64,000 nt of DNA from Flavobacteriia bacterium. GTDB taxonomy: Bacteria > Bacteroidota > Bacteroidia > Flavobacteriales_D > Crocinitomicaceae. The stretch covers positions 1 to 64,000 of the forward strand of contig CANFHU010000009.1 in NCBI GenBank assembly GCA_947446925.1, read 5' to 3'. The notes beneath the pieces are model-generated. The model was not told the origin of the DNA. It searched no databases and was given only the letters and a program-made list of their open reading frames with translations. Positions 23,493 to 32,525 of the stretch are shown here, one piece after another (within the stretch, counting starts at the first letter, position 1; the number at the start of each line of letters is the position of its first letter). Position numbers and translations under genes: made by a program.

Positions 23493-24761
23493 ATGAACAA
23501 ACGAATACTACTTATTTGCTTATTGCTAGCAACAACAATATTGCGCCTAGATGCACAAGAAAAGTGTTATACTGCAATTCGGAGGGCAAAAAAAGTTTCG
23601 GAGAAACCAGAACTAAAAATGATTTTCGAGCAAAAAGAACAGGTATTACAGCAAATTCTCGCAGACAAATCATATGCAAAACGATCCAACATCATTGTAC
23701 CGATAGTAGTTCACATAGTATATAATTTAGATACTGAAAACATTTCAGACGAACAAATTCATTCCCAAATTCAGGTACTAAACGATGATTTTGGATTTAC
23801 AAATAAAAATAAATTAGATGTTTCTCACGCATTTTACAAATATTGCGCAGCATCTGGCATCGAATTTAAATTAGCCAATACAGATCCAACCGGTAATCCT
23901 ACAACCGGAATTACGCGCACTAAAACAGATAAAGATATTTGGAAAAAAACAGAATTTGAAGATGTAAAATTTACGGATTACGGTGGCATAAACAGTTGGG
24001 ATCCTACTTCCTATTTAAATATTTGGGTAGCAAACTTGGATGATTCTTCCGATGTCCTTGGATTAACAATCCCACCAGATGAATTAAGTTCCTACCCAGA
24101 ATATGATGGTTTAGTAATTCGTCATGAAGCATTTGGCACGATGGGCACAGCAGGAACAAATGGCTTTCCTTTCGCAAATCTTGGGAGAACTGTTACACAT
24201 GAAATTGGCCATTGGTTCAACCTACACCATATTTGGGGCGATACCCTATGTGGTAATGATATGGTAGCCGATACGGAACCTGCAGATTCGGCTAATCATG
24301 AATGTCCGACGTTTCCATTACATCCAAAAAACAGTTGTGGCTCCAGTGAAAACGGAGAAATGTTCATGAATTATATGGACTATTCTTCCGATACATGTAT
24401 GAATATGTTTACCATTGATCAAATTGAACGCATGAAAGCAACCATTTCTCTCTATCGTTCTAAACTCCTCACTTCGAAAGGTTACTCCATGGCAAGGATT
24501 GAAGAAAACGACTTACTCCATTATTATGAAATACACCCTAATCCTTCCAACGGGACCTTTCACCTTCGTACAACAAAAGATACAGATATACAAGCTGTCG
24601 TTACTTTGGTAGACATATTAGGAAACACCGTTAAAACGTTCGGAAAAGCAACAAACAACACGTTACTCAACTGCGATGACCTTCCTAATGGAATCTATTT
24701 TATTCAAATCCAAAAAGACGCATTTAGTAAAACCTTAAAAGTCATCCTAAATCGCGAATGA
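23493..24761 (+). CDS. Secreted M43 (pappalysin-type) metalloprotease with T9SS sorting domain
   Basis: 422 residues. A signal peptide (1-22, ending LRLDAQ) leads to a prodomain-like segment, then the M43 catalytic domain with the extended zinc motif HEIGHWFNLHHIWGD (about 232-246) and the Met-turn region FMNYMDYSSDTCMNMF. Paired Cys residues around CGND and CPTF fit an exported protein. The last 75 residues (IHPNPSNGTFHL, then GNTVKTFG and LPNGIYFIQIQ) form a type A sorting domain used for type IX secretion and cell-surface attachment. The next lipoprotein gene overlaps its stop by four bases. Confidence 0.92.
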   Translation: MNKRILLICLLLATTILRLDAQEKCYTAIRRAKKVSEKPELKMIFEQKEQVLQQILADKSYAKRSNIIVPIVVHIVYNLDTENISDEQIHSQIQVLNDDFGFTNKNKLDVSHAFYKYCAASGIEFKLANTDPTGNPTTGITRTKTDKDIWKKTEFEDVKFTDYGGINSWDPTSYLNIWVANLDDSSDVLGLTIPPDELSSYPEYDGLVIRHEAFGTMGTAGTNGFPFANLGRTVTHEIGHWFNLHHIWGDTLCGNDMVADTEPADSANHECPTFPLHPKNSCGSSENGEMFMNYMDYSSDTCMNMFTIDQIERMKATISLYRSKLLTSKGYSMARIEENDLLHYYEIHPNPSNGTFHLRTTKDTDIQAVVTLVDILGNTVKTFGKATNNTLLNCDDLPNGIYFIQIQKDAFSKTLKVILNRE

Positions 24762-25099
24762 AACCCTTTTTTTTGAAATACACCCTCTTATCGTTATGTA
24801 TTTGCATATTTTCTGCCTGCGCAATCCTTCCTTATAACAACAATCGTTTGGTAGAAATACAATTTTACAGCAAAGGCGCCGGAATTGATTTTAAAGCAAA
24901 AAAATTATTGGAAGAATTTATCGTAAACTATACCGAAGCAAATAATGTTACAATCCCTTATACTTTAAAAAAATGGGGGAAAGAAGGAGAAACAAACTTT
25001 ATTATAGATACTTCCAATCTTTCGAAGAAAGAGTTGAAAAAATTTCAAGAGGCAATCCAAGAACAATTAAAAAACGCAAATAACTGTCGGATACAGTAA
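24758..25099 (+). CDS. Small lipoprotein coupled to the M43 protease gene
   Basis: 113 residues with a lipoprotein signal (LLSLCICIFSACAILPY, Cys 21). The mature part is short, basic and mixed alpha-beta (IQFYSKGAGIDFKAKKLLEE, NLSKKELKKFQEAIQEQL), with no recognised domain. The ATG sits in an ATGA overlap with the protease gene, so the two are translated together. A role in handling or anchoring the protease is possible but only inferred from linkage. Confidence 0.65.
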   Translation: MKPFFLKYTLLSLCICIFSACAILPYNNNRLVEIQFYSKGAGIDFKAKKLLEEFIVNYTEANNVTIPYTLKKWGKEGETNFIIDTSNLSKKELKKFQEAIQEQLKNANNCRIQ

Positions 25100-25147
25100 A
25101 CTCACCTACTTTGTATCTCTTGCGATTTCTATACAGTCTAAAAGAAA

Positions 25148-25378
25148 TCAGATTAAATCAATGTATTCAGCGATTGAATAATCCAATGCTGTGATTTGTT
25201 GTTTATCATGCGTAAACAACTCTATTTTCATTTTACTACATTGAAAAACAGTAATATCTGGATGATGCCCAATTTTATCCGCGTGCTTCGCAACTTTTAA
25301 AAAAAATTCTGCTAATTGCGTTTGATTTTCAAAAGAAAACAACTTGGATAATCTATTATTTTGTATTTCCCACTGCAT
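25148..25378 (-). CDS. Pterin-4a-carbinolamine dehydratase
   Basis: 76 residues, at the short end of the family (75-110). The active-site block is present as KIGHHPDITVFQCSKMKIEL followed by FTHDKQQITALDYSIAEYID, with the paired histidines of the HHP motif. Family members recycle 4a-hydroxytetrahydrobiopterin after aromatic-amino-acid hydroxylation; some also bind transcription factors in animals. No hydroxylase gene lies nearby. The Trp usually found after HHP is replaced by Phe in this copy. Confidence 0.85.
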   Translation of the reverse strand: MQWEIQNNRLSKLFSFENQTQLAEFFLKVAKHADKIGHHPDITVFQCSKMKIELFTHDKQQITALDYSIAEYIDLI

Positions 25379-25484
25379 GTCGTAAAATTTAAAATCTAAT
25401 TATAAAATGCTACTGTAAACTGACTGAAGATAGTCTGCAACGATAGTGCTAAACTGTTTTTTTTATAAAAAACTTGTTTAAAAC

Positions 25485-25514
25485 AAAAAACCCTTAGTTT
25501 TCACTAAGGGTTTT
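25485..25514 (-). terminator. Terminator of the tRNA operon
   Basis: On the minus strand, stem AAACCCTTAG / CTAAGGGTTT with a six-base loop is followed by TTTTTTGTTTT. It lies eight bases after the 3-prime end of the tRNA-Leu gene. Confidence 0.9.
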
Positions 25515-25522
25515 AATCACAG

Positions 25523-25606
25523 TACTCGAGGCGGGACTTGAACCCGCACGCCCATACAGGCACAGGATTTTAAGTCCGGCGTGTCTACCAATTCCACCAC
25601 TCGAGC
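25523..25606 (-). tRNA. tRNA-Leu (anticodon TAA)
   Basis: 84 nt, with the long variable arm of a leucine tRNA. The acceptor stem is GCTCGAG paired with CTCGAGT, the anticodon loop CTTAAAA carries TAA, and the T arm reads GCGGGTTCAAGTCCCGC. The 3-prime CCA is not encoded (CTG follows the discriminator A), so it must be added after transcription. Confidence 0.95.
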
Positions 25607-25620
25607 AGACTTAAAAATCG

Positions 25621-25693
25621 AGCGAGAAACGAGATTCGAACTCGCGACCCCAACCTTGGCAAGGTTGTGCTCTACCAACTGAGCTATTCTCGC
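25621..25693 (-). tRNA. tRNA-Gly (anticodon GCC)
   Basis: 73 nt. The acceptor stem is GCGAGAA with TTCTCGC, the D arm AGCTCAGTTGGTAGAGC, the anticodon loop TTGCCAA with GCC, and the T arm CGCGAGTTCGAATCTCG. CCA is not encoded. It is the first gene of the two-tRNA operon, 14 bases ahead of tRNA-Leu. Confidence 0.95.
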
Positions 25694-25748
25694 GATAAAA
25701 CATTAAGGTTAAAAAATAATTCGTTAATTATTCCCTTAAAAGCGTGTG

Positions 25749-25778
25749 CAAAGATAAGTAAGATTTTTAATTCTCAAA
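25749..25778 (-). promoter_or_regulatory. Full Bacteroidota promoter of the tRNA operon
   Basis: On the minus strand TTTG (25778-25775) and TATCTTTG (25756-25749) are 18 bases apart, an essentially perfect -33/-7 pair. The -7 element is 55 bases before the tRNA-Gly 5-prime end. This is the best promoter in the window. Confidence 0.85.
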
Positions 25779-25796
25779 GAATTTATGCAACTTTTT

Positions 25797-28412
25797 TTAC
25801 CCTCCAGTCCATTTTTTTATTTCATTCAATTTCATCAACGCCTCTACAGGTGTTAATGTATTGATATCAATCGCAACTAATTCTTCTCTAATCTGCTCTA
25901 AAACAGGGTCATTTAACTGAAAAAAACTTAATTGCATATCGTCTACACTTGGGCCAGATTTTACTTTTTGTTTTTCTTGTCCAGCATGCGATTTTTCTAA
26001 TTGTACCAAAATTTTATTCGCTCGATCAATCACTTGCTTTGGCATTCCTGCTAATTTAGCCACATGAATACCAAAAGAATGTTCACTTCCACCAGCTACT
26101 AACTTGCGTAAAAACAAAATTTTATTACCCGTCTCTTTCACTGAAACATTAAAATTTTTAATGCGCTCAAATTGATTCGTCATTTCATTCAACTCGTGGT
26201 AATGCGTTGCAAACAAGGTTTTTCCTTTCACTTTCGGATGTTCATGAATATATTCTGCAATCGCCCATGCAATTGAAATTCCATCGTACGTACTCGTACC
26301 TCGTCCAATCTCATCCAATAAAATTAAACTACGATCGGAAAGGTTATTCAAGATACTCGACGTTTCGTTCATCTCTACCATAAAGGTAGATTCTCCAGAA
26401 GAAATATTATCCGAGGCTCCTACACGCGTAAATACTTTATCCACCAAACCTAAATTTGCAGATTTCGCAGGAACAAAACAGCCCATTTGTGCCATCAACG
26501 AAATCAATGCTGTTTGACGCAACAAAGCACTCTTACCTGACATATTTGGTCCCGTAATCATAATGATTTGTTGGGAATCTTTATCTAAAAAGACATCATT
26601 ACTCACATACTCCTCCCCTGCTTTCAATTGTTTCTCAATCACTGGATGTCGGCCATCTTTGATTTCTATTACAAACGATTCATCGACACTTGGTCGAACA
26701 TAATTGTTTGCTGTAGAAATAGTTGCAAAAGATAACAAACAATCCAACTGACCAATTAATAAAGCATTTAATTGAATGGATTGTATATAATCTGCCATAG
26801 AGAGCACCAATTCTTGAAACAAACGAGTTTCAATCACGTGCATACGATCCTCTGCACCTAATATTTTACTTTCGTATTCTTTTAATTCCTGTGTAATGTA
26901 ACGCTCTGCATTCACCAAGGTTTGCTTTCGTATCCATTCTTCCGGAACTTTATCCTTATGGGTATGCGTCACCTCTAAATAATACCCAAAAACATTATTA
27001 AAGGAAACTTTTAAACTCGGAATCCCTGTTCGTTCCGATTCCCGAATTTGCAAATCCTCCAAATAGGCCTTCCCGTTAAACGAAATTTCACGCAATTCAT
27101 CTAATTCTGCATGTACGCCATTCCCAATCACCATTCCTTTACCTATTTGTACCGCAGGCTCTTCCATCAAAGTGGTTGCAATCAGATCGATTAACTTCTC
27201 GCATGGATTCAAGCGATCACCAATCTTTTGTAACGAAACGATATTTGTTTGCCCCAATTCCGCCTTAATCGGTGCGATTTGACGTAGTGTATTTTCTAAA
27301 TGTTTGACTTCTTTTGGATGTACGCGACCAACAGCGACTTTTGAAATTAAACGCTCTAAATCGCCTATGTCTTTCATACGTTCCGAAATGCGGTATGCCG
27401 TTTCCGTCTCTTTCGTGAAAAACTCCACCGAATCCAGACGTTCTTGAATCGGCTTCAATTCTTTTAAAGGCAACACTACCCATCGCTTCAACATTCTCCC
27501 TCCCATTGGTGTCGATGTTTGGTCCAATACATCAATCAGCGTCGTTGCATTTTCGTTGTGCGAGTTGATTAATTCCAGATTTCTTACCGTAAAACGATCT
27601 AACCATACATACTTATCTTCTTCGATACGTGACAGTTGGGTAATATGCCCTAATTTATCATGTTGTGTTTCGGATAAATAATGTAAAATCGCTCCAGAAG
27701 CAATAATCGCTTCCTGTAACCCTTCCACACCAAATCCTTTCAAATTCTTGGTGCCAAAATGTTTGGTTAAGGATTCAAAAGCAAAATCTTCGTTAAATAC
27801 CCAATCTTCCAGTTTGTAGGCATAGTATTTCTCCCCAAAAGATGCTTTAAATTGCGTCGTATATTTTTTTTGATAAATGATTTCACTTGGTTCAAACCCT
27901 TGAATCAATTTATCAATATAATCCATGGATCCTTGCGCTACTAAAAATTCACCCGTCGAAATATCTAAAAAAGAAACGCCATTATTTTTGGCATCCATAT
28001 GCACCGCACACAAAAAGTTATTGCGTTTTTGATCCAATACTAGATCGTTAAACGAAACACCTGGAGTTACTAATTCTGTCACCCCACGTTTCACAATCGT
28101 CTTGGTCATTTTCGGGTCTTCCAACTGATCGCAAATCGCAACACGTTGTCCTGCACGCACTAATTTCGGCAAGTAATTATCTACCGAATGATGCGGAAAA
28201 CCAGCCAACTCAATGTGTGAATCCCCATTTCTACGCTTGGTCAAGGTAATTCCCAAAATACGCGCCGTTTTAATCGCATCTTCTCCAAAAGTTTCATAAA
28301 AATCTCCCACACGGAACAACAATAATGCTTGCGGATGTCGTGCTTTGATTTGATTATATTGCTGCATTAAAGGCGTTTCACTCGCACTTTTCGGTGTTTT
28401 CTCTTTTGCCAA
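25797..28412 (-). CDS. mutS: DNA mismatch-repair protein MutS
   Basis: 871 residues when started at TTG 28412, where the N-terminus reads [19 protein letters not shown] as in relatives; an ATG at 28493 would add 27 residues of unlikely sequence. Domain I carries the mismatch-reading [15 protein letters not shown] (Phe-x-Glu). The ATPase has Walker [14 protein letters not shown] and Walker [16 protein letters not shown], followed by the helix-turn-helix dimer region and a C-terminal beta-clamp-type tail (DMQLSFFQL). It is the canonical mismatch sensor. It is separate from the mutS2 gene at 6965-9097. Confidence 0.95.
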   Translation of the reverse strand: MAKEKTPKSASETPLMQQYNQIKARHPQALLLFRVGDFYETFGEDAIKTARILGITLTKRRNGDSHIELAGFPHHSVDNYLPKLVRAGQRVAICDQLEDPKMTKTIVKRGVTELVTPGVSFNDLVLDQKRNNFLCAVHMDAKNNGVSFLDISTGEFLVAQGSMDYIDKLIQGFEPSEIIYQKKYTTQFKASFGEKYYAYKLEDWVFNEDFAFESLTKHFGTKNLKGFGVEGLQEAIIASGAILHYLSETQHDKLGHITQLSRIEEDKYVWLDRFTVRNLELINSHNENATTLIDVLDQTSTPMGGRMLKRWVVLPLKELKPIQERLDSVEFFTKETETAYRISERMKDIGDLERLISKVAVGRVHPKEVKHLENTLRQIAPIKAELGQTNIVSLQKIGDRLNPCEKLIDLIATTLMEEPAVQIGKGMVIGNGVHAELDELREISFNGKAYLEDLQIRESERTGIPSLKVSFNNVFGYYLEVTHTHKDKVPEEWIRKQTLVNAERYITQELKEYESKILGAEDRMHVIETRLFQELVLSMADYIQSIQLNALLIGQLDCLLSFATISTANNYVRPSVDESFVIEIKDGRHPVIEKQLKAGEEYVSNDVFLDKDSQQIIMITGPNMSGKSALLRQTALISLMAQMGCFVPAKSANLGLVDKVFTRVGASDNISSGESTFMVEMNETSSILNNLSDRSLILLDEIGRGTSTYDGISIAWAIAEYIHEHPKVKGKTLFATHYHELNEMTNQFERIKNFNVSVKETGNKILFLRKLVAGGSEHSFGIHVAKLAGMPKQVIDRANKILVQLEKSHAGQEKQKVKSGPSVDDMQLSFFQLNDPVLEQIREELVAIDINTLTPVEALMKLNEIKKWTGG

Positions 28413-28544
28413 ACTCTTGGATTTTGAATTGAGGTGTAAATTTAGAGTGTAGGAGTTTGAAAGGGAAGATTTTAAAGGGAATATTATTAACAAAGGATAA
28501 GATTGATGTTGATATTTCCTTATAGAATTACTTCAACTTCTTTA

Positions 28545-28687
28545 TTTTAACACAAAGTCACCAAGAACACACAAAGTTCACCGAGATAAAGTCTTTGTAC
28601 ACAAAGTTTTTTCTATGAAAACCTCCGAGCCAAATCCAAAAATTTCTTTGTGTATCTACTTGTATTTGAGTACTTAACGATAAAAAA
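28545..28687. repeat. CACAAAGTC/CTTTGTGTATC long inverted repeat, copy A
   Basis: A 143-base imperfect palindrome. The left arm reads TTTTAACACAAAGTC and ACACACAAAG; the right arm CTTTGTGTATCTACTTG and TTTGAGTACTTAACG. The centre holds TCTTTGT-AC-ACAAAG. The right outer arm is less well preserved than in copy B. Together with copy B it fills most of the 498-base gap between mutS and trmH; no gene is seen there. Confidence 0.75.
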
Positions 28688-28694
28688 CACCAAA

Positions 28695-28834
28695 TTTTAA
28701 CACAAAGTCATCATGAATCCACAAAGCTCTCCAAGAATAAGACTTTGTACACAAAGTTATCTCTGAGAACCTCCGTGCCAAATCCAAGTATTTCTTTGTG
28801 TATCTCCGTGTCTTTGAGTCCTTCGTGTTAAAAA
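28695..28834. repeat. CACAAAGTC/CTTTGTGTATC long inverted repeat, copy B
   Basis: A direct copy of the 28545-28687 element, better preserved at the right end: CTTTGTGTATCTCCGTG, CTTTGAGTCCTTCGTGTTAAAA pairs imperfectly with TTTTAACACAAAGTCATC. The centre ACTTTGT-AC-ACAAAGT is a clean palindrome. Sequences of this CACAAAG/CTTCGTG type are seen in intergenic DNA of unrelated phyla. Confidence 0.75.
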
Positions 28835-28910
28835 AAAACTAATTATTTAAGTTTACCTAAAATCATTTACCTAAATTTATTTTCAAATTAAAAAACACCT
28901 CTTCAAGCAG

Positions 28911-29450
28911 ATGAATAGAAAACTAAAATTGTGGGAATTAAACCGTGTTTCGGAAGAGGAATTTAAAACGCAAAAAAAAGCACCCGTAATCGTTATCTTG
29001 GATAGTATTCGTAGTTTGAATAACATCGGTTCTTTTTTCAGAACGGCAGATGCGTTCAATATTGAGAAAATTTATCTCTGTGGGATTACAGCAACTCCAC
29101 CGCATCGAGAAATTCAAAAAACGGCCTTAGGTGCAACCGAATCTGTCACTTGGGAACATCGTGAAAACATCCTAGACCTCATCCACGAATTAAAAGCGGA
29201 AGGAGTAACCATCGCAAGCATTGAACAGGCGGAAAAAACAACCTTTTTACAACATGTTCCAAGCCTAGAATTTCAAAAAATTGCCCTTATCTTTGGGAAT
29301 GAAGTCGATGGTGTTGACCAAGAAGCAATCAACCTGAGCGATCACATACTAGAAATTCCACAATTTGGAACGAAACACAGTTTAAATGTTTCGGTATGTG
29401 CTGGCGTGGTGTTATGGGAGTTTGCGAAACGACAGTTGAGTAACGAGTGA
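28911..29450 (+). CDS. SpoU/TrmH-family RNA 2-prime-O-methyltransferase
   Basis: 179 residues, a compact SPOUT enzyme without an extra N-terminal RNA-binding domain. Motif 1 is LDSIRSLNNIGSFFRTADAF, motif 2 ALIFGNEVDGVDQEAI and motif 3 IPQFGTKHSLNVSVCAGVVLWEF, which contain the SAM-binding knot. It methylates a ribose in tRNA or rRNA; the exact nucleotide cannot be told. The last residues (QLSNE) and the stop codon lie in a GAGTGACGAAGTGACG-type repeat. Confidence 0.9.
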   Translation: MNRKLKLWELNRVSEEEFKTQKKAPVIVILDSIRSLNNIGSFFRTADAFNIEKIYLCGITATPPHREIQKTALGATESVTWEHRENILDLIHELKAEGVTIASIEQAEKTTFLQHVPSLEFQKIALIFGNEVDGVDQEAINLSDHILEIPQFGTKHSLNVSVCAGVVLWEFAKRQLSNE

Positions 29451-29466
29451 CGAAGTGACGGGTGAA
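29438..29466 (+). repeat. GAGTGACGAAGTGACG repeat at the trmH 3-prime end
   Basis: Reads GAGTAACGAGTGACGAAGTGACGGGTG. Reverse-complement copies occur at 6931-6966 and in 10796-10863. It contains the trmH stop and the GTG that could start the next gene. Confidence 0.6.
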
Positions 29467-29758
29467 GGACAAATTATTAAAAGATAATTTAAATATAACA
29501 GTGAAAAACTTGAAAATAAAACCAACGTATAATTATTATAAATATGCCGGGTTACTTTTTGGCCTCATATTTATAAGCATACTAATTATGAGCAAGTTAC
29601 ACGTTTTAAACCTCAAAACAGAGGATTCTAGAATATTCTCACTATTGACACTAATTGCTGTTATTCGGTACAATCAACTAAAAGTAAAACATTTAGAAAA
29701 CCAAATTACAGAATTAAAACTCAAATACGAAGGTGAAAGAACTGAAGTTAGACTTTAA
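29462..29758 (+). CDS. Hypothetical two-helix membrane protein
   Basis: 98 residues if started at GTG 29462, which lies in the repeat. A second GTG at 29501 gives the more natural start MKNLKIKPTYNYYKY (85 residues). Two transmembrane helices (about 30-46 and 60-73 of the long form) are followed by a charged helix KVKHLENQITELKLKYEGER that could form a coiled coil. No family is recognised. It precedes the rhodanese gene by 24 bases. Confidence 0.55.
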   Translation: MKDKLLKDNLNITVKNLKIKPTYNYYKYAGLLFGLIFISILIMSKLHVLNLKTEDSRIFSLLTLIAVIRYNQLKVKHLENQITELKLKYEGERTEVRL

Positions 29759-29782
29759 CAATTAATTTAATCGATACAAATC

Positions 29783-30100
29783 ATGAAAACAATTACAGTA
29801 CAAGAATTAAAATCCTGGATGGATAACAACGAAGATTTTCAATTGGTAGATGTTCGTGAGCCACATGAAAACGAAATTTGCACCTTGAATGCTTTACTGA
29901 TTCCATTAAACGAAGTTCCTGAAAGAGCAGATGAAATAGTAAAAGACAAAAAAGTGGTTGTTCATTGTCGTTCGGGAATGCGAAGTGCGAATGCGATTAA
30001 CTTTTTAGAAGCGCAACATGGTTATGACAACCTGTACAATTTGGAAGGAGGAATTTTGGCTTGGGCGAGAGAGATTGATGATAGTATGGAGACATATTAA
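29783..30100 (+). CDS. Single-domain rhodanese-like protein
   Basis: 105 residues, one rhodanese domain. It starts ITVQELKSWMDNNEDFQLVDVRE, with the active-site loop HCRSGMRSA (catalytic Cys 62). The domain ends with LEGGILAWAREID. This GlpE/PspE-type protein would carry sulfane sulfur on Cys; its acceptor is unknown. It is 13 bases before the second HEPN gene. Confidence 0.92.
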   Translation: MKTITVQELKSWMDNNEDFQLVDVREPHENEICTLNALLIPLNEVPERADEIVKDKKVVVHCRSGMRSANAINFLEAQHGYDNLYNLEGGILAWAREIDDSMETY

Positions 30101-30113
30101 TATACAATAACCT

Positions 30114-30512
30114 ATGGAAGGGGAAGATATACGATGGAAACAACGCTTTCGAAATTTCAACAAATCATTGGAATTATTGGAGAGCGCGTTAAACATTGAG
30201 CAACCAGATGTAGTTCAAAAGGCTGGAATTGTTCAGTTTTTCGAAATGTGCTGTGAACTTTCTTGGAAAGTCATGAAGGATTATTTAGAAGATCAAGGCT
30301 TTACAGAAATAGGAACGCCAAGGAATGCAATCAAGAAATCGTTTGAAATTGGACTCATTGAAGACGGACATGCTTGGATGGATTTGTTAGTGGATCGAAA
30401 TTTATCGGTGCATACTTACGATGAAGAAAAAGCGAATAGTCTGGATTTGCTTATTCACACTAAATATATTCAGTTGTTTCAGAAATTAAGAAATATGCTT
30501 TCTACTAAATAA
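30114..30512 (+). CDS. HEPN protein of the HI0074 (nucleotidyltransferase substrate-binding) family
   Basis: 132 residues, normal for the family. The N-terminal WKQRFRNFNKSLELLESAL and central FEMCCELSWKVMKDYLEDQG are characteristic. An RX4HXY motif is present: R95, H100 and Y102 in LVDRNLSVHTYDE. The partner nucleotidyltransferase starts one base after its stop. In this pair the HEPN gene comes first, unlike the pair at 1888-2536. It probably works as a HEPN-MNT toxin-antitoxin or a regulator of RNA; no direct evidence. Confidence 0.85.
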   Translation: MEGEDIRWKQRFRNFNKSLELLESALNIEQPDVVQKAGIVQFFEMCCELSWKVMKDYLEDQGFTEIGTPRNAIKKSFEIGLIEDGHAWMDLLVDRNLSVHTYDEEKANSLDLLIHTKYIQLFQKLRNMLSTK

Positions 30513-30513
30513 C

Positions 30514-30822
30514 ATGGGAAAATTTGGCCTTATAGACAGTGACCTTGTGTTTTTATCCAACCTTTTTCAAAAATATACTTCTATAGATGAAGTCATCATT
30601 TTTGGAAGTCGAGCAAAAGGGAATTATAAAAATGGAAGTGACGTTGATTTAGCAATAAAAAGTCAATCTATCGGAAATGAAGAGCTAAATGCAATGGATG
30701 ATGCTCTTAATGAAAATTCAAATTTACCCTACAAATTTGACATAGTTCATTATGAAAAAATTCAAACTCCAGAATTGAAAGATCATATAGATCGTGTTGG
30801 AAAAATTTTATTTTTAAGATAA
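30514..30822 (+). CDS. MNT-domain nucleotidyltransferase, partner of the HI0074-like gene
   Basis: 102 residues. The motif GSX10DXD is intact at the same residue positions as in the first module: G31-S32, D43 and D45 in FGSRAKGNYKNGSDVDLAI. The Asp in KFDIVHYEKI is the usual third metal ligand. It is expected to transfer AMP to its HEPN partner. It ends eight bases before the convergent aroA-GNAT gene. Confidence 0.85.
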   Translation: MGKFGLIDSDLVFLSNLFQKYTSIDEVIIFGSRAKGNYKNGSDVDLAIKSQSIGNEELNAMDDALNENSNLPYKFDIVHYEKIQTPELKDHIDRVGKILFLR

Positions 30823-30830
30823 ATTGACAT

Positions 30831-32522
30831 TCACAATTTATATCTCATCTCAAATAAATCATACCCATCTGACCAATAATCTTTAATTATTTTTATTAAT
30901 TCAAATCCAGATTTTTCGTAAAATTTATAGGTATGTTGTGAAGTTCTAACTGAAATATCTTTTATAGAATTTTTATTTAAAAGTCTATCAATTCTATGTT
31001 TTACCAATAATGTTCCATGTCCCTTGTATTGAAAATCGGGATGAATCATATCCCAGCTTAATACTCCGATTGTATTATTTTCACGATAATTAATTCCCCC
31101 ACATCCTATTATTCTATTTTCAAGTTCTAAAATAAAATATTCTTGAATTTTAGTATTTAAGTATTCTATAAAATCATTCTCTTCATCAGTGGCGAAAAAT
31201 GCTGGTGTATTTAGTCGCAATAGTTCGATTAACTCTTTTTTATCCTTTGAATTATAACTTCTAATAGTAACTTGATTTGTGACATTCCCATTTATCATCT
31301 CCTCCCAAAAACTAGGATAACTTTTAATCACCGCCTCCGCCCCATCGATGGTTATCGGAGTCGTAGTAAACATCCCCAACACGCCAAAACACATCGCTAT
31401 TCGGTGGTCGTTATTGGCATTGATTGTTCCTCCAGAAATACTTGACTGACCATGTATGTGCATCACGTCATCGTTTAAATCTATTCGAACTCCTAACTTT
31501 TTAAATTCAGTTTGAAGAACTTTCCCGCGATCACTTTCTTTGTTTTGTAAGCGATGTACTCCATTAATCGATGAAATACCTGGAGTTAATGCAGCAAAAA
31601 CAACTAATGCAGGAAATAAATCTGGGCAATGGGTCGCATCAAATGCAAAGGATTTTAGTTGCGTACCGTTAATTTGAATACCTTTCTTTGATGAATGAAT
31701 CGTACAATTAGCACTTTCAAACGCTTCTAGAATAGCTTTGTCTGCTTGTAAACTTTCGAATGATAGGCCTTGAACGGTAATATCTTGTCCAAGTGCGCTT
31801 GCAACTAACCAATAACTCGCACTACTCCAATCGCCTTCTACTATGTAGTTAACAGGTTGATAAGATTGATTTCCTGGAATGAAAAAACGATTTTCTTCTT
31901 GACTAATTTTAATCCCAAAAGCTTTCAAGGTAGTTAAAGTCATCTGAATATAGGGAGTGCTAACACTGTTTTCGACAACAAATATTGAATCTCGGTGTAA
32001 CAATGGTAATCCCATCAAAAGTCCCGAAATGTACTGTGAACTCTGACTTCCATCTACCACAATTTCTCCAGCTTGTATCCCACCACGAACTTGTAAGGGT
32101 AATGTATTATTTTCGAAGAATGTAAACGTAAGTTGTTGCTCGTTAAACAAATCCACATAAAAATCCATCGATCGTTGTAACAAGGAACCTTCTCCTGAAA
32201 TAGAAAAATTTCCAGGATACATTGCACAAACAGCAATTAACAAGCGTGATGTCAATCCACTTTCGCCACAATTAAGTGCTATTTCATTCGGAAATGTCGA
32301 TAGCCCTTCTATTTCTAACACTTCTCCTTTCCGACTTGTTTTCGCTCCTAATTGCTCAATACAACGAAGCATCGCCAATTCATCCTTGCTATTTCCAAGT
32401 TGATGGATGAACGATTTTCCTTTCGCTAACGCCGCGGACAACAATGCGCGTTGTCCATCACTTTTAGAAGCGGGTATTTGAATGGTACGCGAATAGTTTC
32501 CAGGATGTACTTGCTTTAGCAT
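30831..32522 (-). CDS. aroA: EPSP synthase (AroA) fused to a GNAT acetyltransferase domain
   Basis: 563 residues; AroA proteins normally have 400-450. Residues 1-408 are a complete 3-phosphoshikimate 1-carboxyvinyltransferase: PASKSDGQRALL, NCGESGLTSRLL, VDGSQSSQYISGLLMG, NKESDRGKVL and NNDHRIAM. Residues 415-563 are a GNAT domain (VTIRSYNSKDKKELIELLR, IHPDFQYKGHGTLLVKHRI, YKFYEKSGFELIK). An in-frame ATG at codon 409 (31298) could also start a free GNAT protein. The gene follows the DAHP-synthase gene by three bases. The EPSP synthase call is firm; the fusion has no known purpose. Confidence 0.92.
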   Translation of the reverse strand: MLKQVHPGNYSRTIQIPASKSDGQRALLSAALAKGKSFIHQLGNSKDELAMLRCIEQLGAKTSRKGEVLEIEGLSTFPNEIALNCGESGLTSRLLIAVCAMYPGNFSISGEGSLLQRSMDFYVDLFNEQQLTFTFFENNTLPLQVRGGIQAGEIVVDGSQSSQYISGLLMGLPLLHRDSIFVVENSVSTPYIQMTLTTLKAFGIKISQEENRFFIPGNQSYQPVNYIVEGDWSSASYWLVASALGQDITVQGLSFESLQADKAILEAFESANCTIHSSKKGIQINGTQLKSFAFDATHCPDLFPALVVFAALTPGISSINGVHRLQNKESDRGKVLQTEFKKLGVRIDLNDDVMHIHGQSSISGGTINANNDHRIAMCFGVLGMFTTTPITIDGAEAVIKSYPSFWEEMINGNVTNQVTIRSYNSKDKKELIELLRLNTPAFFATDEENDFIEYLNTKIQEYFILELENRIIGCGGINYRENNTIGVLSWDMIHPDFQYKGHGTLLVKHRIDRLLNKNSIKDISVRTSQHTYKFYEKSGFELIKIIKDYWSDGYDLFEMRYKL

Positions 32523-32525
32523 AGC

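Noticed and set aside
28413-28493. Longer mutS with ATG start at 28493
   Set aside because: The added 27 residues (Leu/Ser-rich) do not resemble MutS N-termini; TTG 28412 gives a normal AKEKTP start.
28545-28834. Insertion sequence or MITE pair
   Set aside because: No transposase, no clear target duplication and no precise ends; the inverted arms are imperfect, so only a repeat is claimed.
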